Assembly: GCA_036346375.1 (NCBI GenBank)
Contig: CM070501.1
Span: 32,508,539 to 32,572,538, forward strand
Direction of reading: 5' to 3'
DNA length: 64,000 nt
Origin: Guadua angustifolia
Taxonomy: Eukaryota > Streptophyta > Magnoliopsida > Poales > Poaceae
In this document: positions 56,849 to 64,000 of the stretch, piece by piece
How the letters are laid out: every line of letters starts with the position of its first letter
Numbering within the stretch: position 1 is the first letter of the stretch
Position numbers and translations under genes: made by a program
The notes under the pieces: generated by a model
Seen by the model: only the letters and a program-made list of their open reading frames with translations
Told to the model about the DNA's origin: nothing
Database searches by the model: none

Positions 56849-57339
56849 ATGAATCAGTAATACTTCTTTTTCAGACAAATACATGACAAATTCATACTAG
56901 TATTACATTGTTTAAGTCACATTACAAATATAAAAGCAACAGGTAACGCCCTAAACACATGCTGGTTCTTGCCTAGGGTCGATCTCAAGGTATTCCAGAA
57001 CAAGTCGGCGGTCTGCTGAAACCAGGCTTTGCACTCAGGCAGATCGAGCAAGTCCTCCATCGGTAACCACCAGCGATAGTCCTTCGCGCCAATGGCGGAG
57101 TAAGGCGGCGGCATGTCATGTCCTTTAGCCGTCGACGAGGAGAAGTCGCTGTGGCGTGAGATGAAGCTCTTGCAAGAGGATTTCCCGTGGCCGCCGGTGA
57201 AGACTTGCCGTGGCGTGAGATGAAGCTGGTGGAAGAAGAAGCAGGAAAAGGGAAATCTGGTTTTAGTTCATTCTCTCTATGCCCTGCCTGTCTCGGTTGT
57301 TGGCTTTAAGCCTCTTCATATTCACACTGACACTGGGTC
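56849..57339. other. Flank of the NAC-like pseudogene
   Basis: A 65-codon minus-strand frame at 56917-57114 has no domain I recognise. The segment 57125-57235 contains a near-repeat (GTGGCGTGAGATGAAGCT twice). Confidence 0.35.
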
Positions 57340-58339
57340 CCTCAGTCATTACACGGTGGCAGGGGGACATCCGGCATTTCGACACGGATGTGCTCGAAGT
57401 CTGCCTCGTCGATGCCCATCTCCGGCATCAACCTGCTCTTGTTCCGTAGCCACCAAGAAAAGCTCCACTCGTCTTTGTCTTCCTCCTCATCGGCCGTCAG
57501 GTCCTTGTCAGCATGCTCCTCCCGGTCCGCCGAGTGCCGTCTCGTCTTCCCCCACGGGATCGTCTGCCTCGTTGTCCGAGTTCAACTCAGTTGCCTCGGG
57601 CCGGACGGCACGGCGCCATTGTTAGCGCCCGGCTCGCTTGGCGCTTCCTGCCTTCCTCTTGCACTTCTTGGCCGTCGTCGAGGTCGAGCTCCACCATCAG
57701 CCACCCCGACCGGACCGGTCAGCCGTCCTCCTTCGTCACGAACGAGAAGCTCTGATGGTGCCCTACGCTGCGGTGGCGGCCGGTGTAGGGTCGAGGATGC
57801 GCCTAGAGGGGGGGTGAATAGGCGTTTTACGAAATTCGATCGCTCACTAAACAATCGCTCTAATCAACCCCTATGTCAAAACCTAATCAATTATAATGCG
57901 GAAGCGATAAACTCGATTTTGACAATTAAGACCTAAATCAACTAGGCTCACTACGTGCACTAACTAAATTATGTCTCTATACAAGAATTACTAAATTGAT
58001 CAATCAATTAATACTAAGCAATTCTAACACAATCAAGCAATTGATAAATATACAATAAACGTAAATACTTGAAAGTAAAAGAGACAACCGATATTTTTCC
58101 GTGGTGTTCGGAGACTTGCTTGCCTCCCTAGTCCACGTTGAGGCAAGCCCAACCACTTGGACCGCTCCCGCTCAAGCACCGCCTCTTTCCACTAGTCGTG
58201 GTTTTTCACGCTTTCGCGTAGGCTCAACCCGAACCTTCACAAACTTCGCCGGGGCTTCTCACACCTTGAGAGCTCCCGCGCATGACGCTCTACGCCATCT
58301 AGGAGTCGGCAACCTCCAAGAGAATAGGCCGCTCTTTCG

Positions 58340-60323
58340 CTTGACCTTCACCGAGCACAACACATGCGCTCCGACGATTACCAAGTGCAACACATGCACA
58401 AGGACCTCACTCAAGTGCAACACATGCACAAGAGCTCACTCAAACCACTCCTAATTGCAACACATGCAATTAGCTCACTCTTAAGCTCAAGAATCAAATG
58501 GGAGTATGCAACACATGCAACACCTCACCCAAAACCTCAACCAAGCCAGCAACACTTGCCCCAAGCCCCCCAAGGGGGTATATATAGCCCCCCACAAGAA
58601 AACTAGCCGTTGGGGGCTTTTTTTTGAAAAAAAAGCAGTCGGGCAGATTACAGCCTCATAGGGCAGTAGTACCGCCTTTAACCCCAACGGCCGGCCAACG
58701 GTCATATGACCCAGACTACCGAATCCTCGAGGGCCGGTAGTATCAAGATTTATGTACTACCGCTCCCACTGAGCAGTAGTGCCGCCACCAAGACACCGTA
58801 AAACACGCCTTCGTAATAAAGCTATCGCCAACCAAAGGCCTAGTACCACCCTTGCATACTACCGCCCCAAACATGCTGTAGTGCCACCACCGAGAGAAAA
58901 ACCAATTCGACTTGAAATCCATTTCTCCAAAACCAAACCCATTCTTTGAGCCTCTAGATGATCAACACATGATCAAACACACGTGCAAAACACATTTGCA
59001 CCAACTTAGCTCATGCTCAAAGAATTTCAACCATATTGCAAAAACACATTTCGCAATCAACTCAAAGACTATTTGCAAAACGATTAAGCAAATCAAACTC
59101 GAGTTTATGAGATTAATCCTCTAGCCATGTGAAGGTCAACACGAGACCCAGTCAACTTGCCAACACCGCTGCAAGCCCTATTCACATGCTCTCGAATTAG
59201 GACTCATAAACCTCGGTTTATTCAAGCAACTAACTTGCAAACAACACAATAAACATATTTCATGCTTGAGCACTACTCTTTGCAACACATGCAAAAGTCT
59301 AGCTCAAGCAACATCAATCAAGATGCATGAACTCTCTAATTGCAACACATGCAATTCTCTAGTTCCATGCAACACCAAAACCAAACTTCAACTAAAACCA
59401 AATCACACGTATGAGCTCTTTACTAGCAACACATGCAAGCCTCTAGCTCCATACAAACACACAAACATCAAATCATACTTGAGCTCTCTCCTTTTGCAAC
59501 ACATGCAAAACTTAGCTCCAAGCAACCACACGGTTTTATAAAGATTTGTTTTGCGAACAAAGCATGAAGCTTCAACTAATGCAACACATGCAAAAGTGAA
59601 CTTCACGCAAAAGCCAACGCACTAGCTTATCACTTCTTGCAACACATGCAAATCAAAGCATTATACGAAAACCAAATGCAACCAAGCATAAGTTTAACCC
59701 ATTCGCAACACATGCCAAATGGTCAAACCTCATGCAAAAACCAAATCCAAATGGTTTGAGCTCGAGTGAACGCGGAATGAGATCACCAACACATGATGAA
59801 ACTCAAGCAAAGGGAACGACCCCTCTTAATAGCATGGCGATAAAAACCTTAGACTCAAAGACTACAAAAGTCCTTAGCCTATCTAATTATACCTTCGCCG
59901 CCGCGCACAAGCAATCCCCTTTGGGGTCTTTATGATCATCGCTTTGATACTCCCCTGGGATCGTTACCTTTCTTTATCTTCGGGATCCATTCTTGACGCC
60001 CATCAACTCATGATGCCGTCCTTGTCCCGTTCTCATCATCTCATCCATGTTTGGACCTAACTCAATCACAACTCATACAAATAGTTAGTCCAAGATGCAT
60101 GGTTGACTCAATTATCTCTTGCACTCCATTAACACATAATGGATGCCTCTATATCAATTGAGCACAACCCTAAATCAATAGAAATGATTTAAGTGTGTCT
60201 TAAGTACAATAATGCAACTCATGCTTTATTATACTTAAGAACTATTCATTTGTCCTCAATTAATCACGGAACACCATCAACACATGATGAAGTGTTCGTT
60301 AATAATTAATTAAGACAAATGAA
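58340..60323. repeat. Array of hairpins with invariant AACACAT loop and variable stems
   Basis: AACACAT starts at 58359, 58389, 58419, 58459, 58510, 58964, 58989, 59043, 59284, 59344, 59428, 59498, 59583, 59641, 59707, 59788, 60131 and 60280. Eleven of these 18 have at least four perfectly complementary bases directly on both sides. Examples are CTAATTGC/GCAATTAG (58459), GTGCAA/TTGCAC (58989), TGATC/GATCA (58964), TTTTGC/GCAAAA (59498), TCCATT/AATGGA (60131) and CATC/GATG (60280). Variant loops AACTCAT at 60005 and 60216 are also closed by complementary arms; the latter has TCTTAAGTACAATAATGC opposite an arm matching 16 of 18. Outer arms often add a second stem, e.g. TGCTTGAGC (59263-59271) with GCTCAAGCA (59302-59310). 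Confidence 0.85.
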
Positions 60324-60900
60324 CTCAATTTAAATTATCATTTAAATTGATACGAGTATATATTAACTACACAAGTTTTCATATACTCATGTTGATGGAA
60401 AGTAATGATCCATTATATGTAAATTGTATGAAAATGATCATTACTCTAGATCATCAACTATAGAATACACCCCACATGTATATGTGCATAAATATGATTG
60501 ACTTGGAGATAATATGCACATATTCAAATTGATCGTATTGGAGTGTATCCTATATTACCATGAGTATACTTATAGCTAGGCAATTCGAATATATACTCAA
60601 AGATTTAGTTTCTTTGTCTTGATCCTTATATGTGTCAATAGCGAATTGATCAATACAAAGAGACTTTCAAGTTAAACTACAAACTCCCCCTAAATATGTG
60701 CATCCATGTAATATATGGATTGAGAAACATAATGCACATTTTGTGGTTAATATAACGGGGACATTCGTATTTTAACTTGACTCCAAAGTATGCAACTAAT
60801 ACTAGAATGAATATGCAAACATACCTTGGGTTTTCCATTTTCAATGCGATGAGACTAATCAAAGATATTCTAAATAAACAAGTTAGTCTTGATATAAGAT
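60324..60900. repeat. Nested long inverted repeats at the end of the LTR-like element
   Basis: TCAATTTAAAT (60325-60335) pairs with ATTTAAATTGA (60340-60350). AGTAATGATC and GATCATTACT (about 60400 and 60436) form a larger loop. TATGTGCAT with ATGCACATA is enclosed by AGAATACACC with GGAGTGTAT (about 60461-60550). TCTTTGTCTTGATC pairs with GATCAATACAAAGA at 13 of 14 (about 60609-60662). TCAAGTTAAA (about 60668) pairs with TTTAACTTGA (about 60771) around an inner ATGTGCAT/ATGCACAT pair. The fold-backs are thus nested rather than scattered. Confidence 0.7.
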
Positions 60901-61369
60901 TGTCATTAATAACGCTATCGCATTAGGGGATAAACACAAGATTGGATTTGTCATTAACACTAAAATCATAACTAATGAAGGTTGAACTTTCAGCCGGCGA
61001 CCACGGGCTTCGATCCGGACTTGGAGTGCCAGCACCCCTCCCTGGAGTCCACCGTGCGCGCCTTACGGCCACATTTGGCCCTCACGGCGGTGAAGAAGTA
61101 CCACGCCTTCTCGCCACTGCTCGAGAGCACCGCGGTGTACGCCCGCGCGAGATCAGCAGGGTCGGCGGCGTAGACGTTGGCGTCATGGATGAACTCGCAT
61201 GACATGTCACCAGAGACGACCCGAGGAGCAGAGGAACGACGTGATGAGCTGTTGCTCAGAAGGGTGGGCGGACGCCTCGGAGCGGCGGGAGGCAACCATG
61301 GCTGGATCGAGGCGGGTGGTGATGGAATAATGGGCGTAAGAGAGGTGGGCGTGAGCCTCGACGAGCCTA

Positions 61370-61589
61370 GGGCCTGTTTGGTAGAGTTCTAGATCTCAAT
61401 TTCATTTGAGATCTGAAATTTATTGGTTAAAATAAAATAAATTAATTTTATATTTTTGATCTAAAATATAAACACAATGATCTATCTAAATATTTTTAAT
61501 GTACTCACAGCTTTAGCTTCACAGATCCAGTGGAGTTAGGAATACCTAACTCCACCAGATCTGTGAGCCGAGCCCTACCAAACACACCC
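61370..61589. mobile_element. Tourist-like MITE (220 bp)
   Basis: The left end GGGCCTGTTTGGTAGAG is matched by the inverted right end CCCTACCAAACACACCC. Flanking triplets are CTA and TTA, close to a PIF/Harbinger TWA duplication. An internal hairpin CACAGATC...GGAGTTAGG / CCTAACTCC...GATCTGTG lies at about 61520-61566. Confidence 0.8.
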
Positions 61590-61734
61590 TTAGTCACAGA
61601 TTATTTATAATTCGTATCATATTGGTATAGGCAATTTACATTATCATGATAAGAGAAAAGGAACTGAAGATATATAGAACTGGAACAATGAATAAAAATA
61701 TTGAGGATAAAAGAATTGAATTTTATTAATTCTT

Positions 61735-62030
61735 GACTCTCTCAATCTCTCGATCTCTCGCCCGATTAATGTCTCTCTTAATATCTCTTGCTTGTTCCCT
61801 CCTCGCCTAATCAGTCTCTCTCGTTTGATTAGTTTCTCTCTCAAACTCTCAGTCTCTCTCGCCCAATTAATCTTTCTCTCAATCTCTCTCATTCGCTTTT
61901 TCGCCCGATAAGTCTCTCGCCCCCTTTTCTCTTTTCTTTTTTTCCCTCTCCTTCTTTCTTTTCCTTTTTCTTCTTTTCTTCATCCTTTTCCCTTTTCTTT
62001 CTCATCTTTCCTTCTTTTCTTTTCTTCCTT
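61735..62030. repeat. Pyrimidine-rich tract (CTCTCT- and TTTCTTTTC-rich)
   Basis: Degenerate TCTCTC words dominate 61735-61920, then TTTCTTTTC words to about 62030. C-rich sequence follows to about 62290. Open frames through it are low-complexity and not accepted as genes. Confidence 0.8.
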
Positions 62031-63510
62031 GCCACCCTACCTCTTCGCTTTCCCCTCTCGGCCTTTGGTCCTCTCTCGCTCTGCCTCCCCCACCGATTCG
62101 CCTCCCTCATCGTCCCTGCCTCTCTTGCCCTGGCATCTCCTCTTCCGGCCAAGCCTCCCCCTTAACCTCCTTCACCTTGCCCCCCTTCCTATCCACCCCC
62201 ATCACTTCCCGCCTCCCTTACCCCTGCCACCCTTACTGCCTCCACCCCCTTCACTCATAGCCCCCCTTGTCCCCTTAGCCTCCCCTTCCAGAGTCGAACA
62301 TCGGCGCAAGCACGTGAGCTTTGCCACGAGCGAACTCACGTCGACCACGAGTGTGGCCAGGCGTTGGCCACAGGTGCAGGTGTTGGCACGGTCGTGGGCA
62401 CAGGTAACCCTCCGCCTCGTCCTCTCCCCCACCTCCTTGCCGAGGACCTGTGTGCTCTACTGTGAGCCCACAGTAGATCCGTTGTGCGAGCCCACAGTAG
62501 ATCCATTGTGCTGCTTTGTGCTCCCTCTTGCCGCTGTGCCCGCAGATGCCGAGCCATACCACCCACTGTGTTTAGCCTGGACAACCGCGTTGTGCCCACA
62601 CAGTCCATTTTACCTCATGCCAGACCAGATTTTAGGCTGAGTCATGCCTACTATGCTATGGGGTCGAGCAGAGGAGAGCGCCCGCGCTGCACATCGAGCA
62701 ACCGTGCGCGTTGTTTCGTTGAGTCCGAATCCGCATCGCGGTGGGTGAAATCATTACGAAGCCGAGTGCACGCGAGTTTTGAGTCCGAGTTCATGTGGGA
62801 TTCCCGTTTCGTATTTCCATATTTGATGACTGGGCTGGGCCGAATTAACTTGTCGTGGCCCAGCACGCGCTTTTCTCCTTCCGTGCAGTCTGGTAGCATT
62901 CTCAGTGAAGCCCAAAGAAGGCTAAAACTGGATCGCTAAACAGCGGCAGGTAACCTCGTGATTCGTGCAGCCGAGAGACGTTGCCGGGTGGCATGGCCAA
63001 GCTCAGTATTGAAAAAATTCAATTGTCTTAACCAAAAATCAACAATACTAGTAGGATGGTTAAAAATAAAACCAACACTAGTAGGAAGATATATACAAAA
63101 AAATCAGTAGGAATATCATCAATCAGATAGCAAGTTCGGTGTCCGGTGTTTTCTCTTAAACCGTATTCTGAAATGAAGTAATGAACAAGCATAGCTCTTG
63201 ACGTCTGTTTTTTTTTAAAAAAAAAATTCAAGTCCGGGGCACAAATTCTAAAACCGCTACGAACCATAGCTTACGAGAATCCGAACATAATAGTATGGAG
63301 GCAGCTGTCCCGAATAATAAATACAAGAGAACATCAATGCCGTTTCACTCTAGAATTATAGGTCAAACAACAAATATGAGTGTGCATCAGTCTCCTTCCA
63401 CCCTATCCTCTCAATGCATACATGTACAAATCAGAAGACTCAACAAAGTAGGGGAAGATTGAGAATACATATTAAGCAAACCGCAGATATTCGAAGGCAG
63501 TTCACCACAC
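62031..63510. other. Intergenic, no supported gene
   Basis: Frames at 62029-62640 and 62484-62939 are open but low-complexity or domain-free. AAAAAAAA/TTTTTTTT tracts near 63210-63230 are simple sequence. Confidence 0.4.
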
Positions 63511-63561
63511 CTCTGCTCCTTTTGTGGCACCAAGCAGGACGGCAATTGCAGCCAGTGAAGC
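63511..63561 (-). other. Candidate short exon of a gene extending outside or beyond recognition
   Basis: On the minus strand, AACAG is followed by 51 bases encoding ASLAAIAVLLGATKGAE and then GTGTGG. The hydrophobic Ala/Leu pattern could be part of a membrane helix. I found no partner exons in the last 3 kb of the window, so this is only a hint. Confidence 0.15.
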
Positions 63562-64000
63562 CTGTTTATGGCACAAAAAAGTTCAAATCAAAGTTTGTTA
63601 ACTGTTAGCAGAACAGCCAACTGCCAAGAACCCAAGACTAGTAAATATTACAGGATCGACAATTTCTTTTATCATTTCTGTGTAGTGACTACTGACTAGC
63701 TACATTTGTGTAGTAAAGTTTGTAAAACTGTTAATCGAACAGCCATACAAATGTATCCAGCCTATCATCATTCAGTTGTTGCCAAACTTAGAGCAACAAG
63801 CAATATCAAGATCCGTTTTTCCTCTGTAAACTTAGATTTTTAGAAAACATAAATAGGATGCACAACTATGCAGCTGCACTCAGTCTTTTTATTTGGAATG
63901 TCATCTACTATAGGCGCCAGTGCTGTAATGAAACAGCAGGATACTGCTATTGTATTGTCTTTATGGCTTGTGCATGCACAAACTGTTGAAATGAACCTGA
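63562..64000. other. Window end, nothing recognised
   Basis: The sequence is AT-rich with several GTTTGTTAACTGTTAGCAGAACAGCC / GTTTGTAAAACTGTTAATCGAACAGCC-type near-repeats (shared words AACTGTTA and GAACAGCCA near 63598 and 63727). No gene is visible. Confidence 0.4.

Larger units (their letters stand above)
57784..60992. mobile_element. Long solo LTR-like element (3209 bp) with hairpin array
   Basis: It begins TGTAGGGTCGAGGATGCGCC and ends GGTTGAACTTTCA, giving TG/CA termini. The 5-bp direct repeat GCCGG flanks it at 57779-57783 and 60993-60997. I find no internal copy of either end, no primer site next to the ends and no coding capacity, so a solo LTR is likelier than a whole element. The start (GCGCCTAGAGGGGGGGTGAATAGG) is a sequence I associate with high-copy grass repeats; long-LTR copia families are a possible source, not proven. 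Most of 58340-60900 is arranged as inverted repeats (separate entry). Confidence 0.8.
57340..61299 (-). pseudogene. NAC-like gene remnant, split by a 3.2-kb LTR-like insertion
   Basis: From the ATG at 61299 (MVASRRSEASAHPSEQQLITSFL) the first frame matches the HPxEEELV start of a NAC domain but runs into a stop. After a frame change the domain continues FIHDANVYAADPADLARAYTAV, GEKAWYFFTAVRAKCGRKART and GCWHSKSGSKPVVAG up to 60993. Beyond the insertion (57783 down) it resumes GHHQSFSFVTKEDG, an in-frame TGA, then PVRSGWLMVELDLDDGQE. A weak C-terminal tail reaches about 57340. NAC proteins are plant transcription factors; this one resembles the divergent grass group with YFF and GCWHS motifs. 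Frameshift, stop and insertion each disable it. Confidence 0.75.

Noticed and set aside
58340..60323. Possible CRISPR-like array because of the regularly recurring core
   Set aside because: The genome is plant nuclear, the invariant part is only seven bases, spacing is irregular and the flanks are complementary pairs rather than a constant repeat.
62029..62939. Pro/Leu/Ser-rich frames
   Set aside because: They arise from pyrimidine-rich low-complexity DNA.

Overview
The window is nuclear DNA of a grass (Poaceae). Support comes from short GT-AG introns, a GC-rich 5' bias in coding exons, many grass-type transposons (Tat-lineage gypsy element, CACTA, hAT and Tourist-like elements, a Helitron, solo LTRs), and genes close to well-known grass families. 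I could not fix the genus. No prokaryotic, organellar or viral signature is present. All gene models were assembled by eye from reading frame and splice signals, without transcripts or database searches.

Genes that look intact: a small grass-type protein with a Cys-rich tail (3092-3592, +); a class 3 lipase-like protein (13682-14908, -, 2 exons); a CCDC174-like coiled-coil protein (28137-31286, -, 3 exons); a probable chloroplast membrane protein of unknown function (32056-33590, +, 2 exons); a cytochrome b561-domain protein (34322-35446, -, 4 exons); and 60S ribosomal protein L18a (52564-54220, -, 4 exons, with a telo-box/site II promoter).

Broken genes: a lipid phosphate phosphatase (6233-11675, -, 7 exons), correct in every exon except that a young 2.96-kb non-autonomous gypsy element sits in the exon encoding the PSGH motif; a VPS16 3' fragment (47365-51864, +) that lost internal exons, shifted frame, and carries a solo LTR and a Helitron in its introns; and a NAC-like gene (57340-61299, -) with a frameshift, a stop and a 3.2-kb LTR-like insertion.

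Mobile DNA fills most of the rest. The largest piece is a 12.3-kb Tat-lineage gypsy element (15559-27850, - orientation, GGTAG target duplication) with decayed gag-pol and, on the opposite strand, two antisense genes that each have a TATA-like box; a hAT element is nested in one of them. Two 783-bp solo LTRs of one family lie at 40.5 and 47.9 kb.

The most unusual signal is inside the 3.2-kb LTR-like element (57784-60992). The heptamer AACACAT occurs 18 times, and in most copies it is closed by immediately flanking arms that are complementary to each other but differ in sequence from copy to copy. Several copies also have a second, outer stem. This looks like an array of two-tier hairpins with an invariant loop and covarying stems, which suggests constraint on RNA structure or an unusual copying mechanism.
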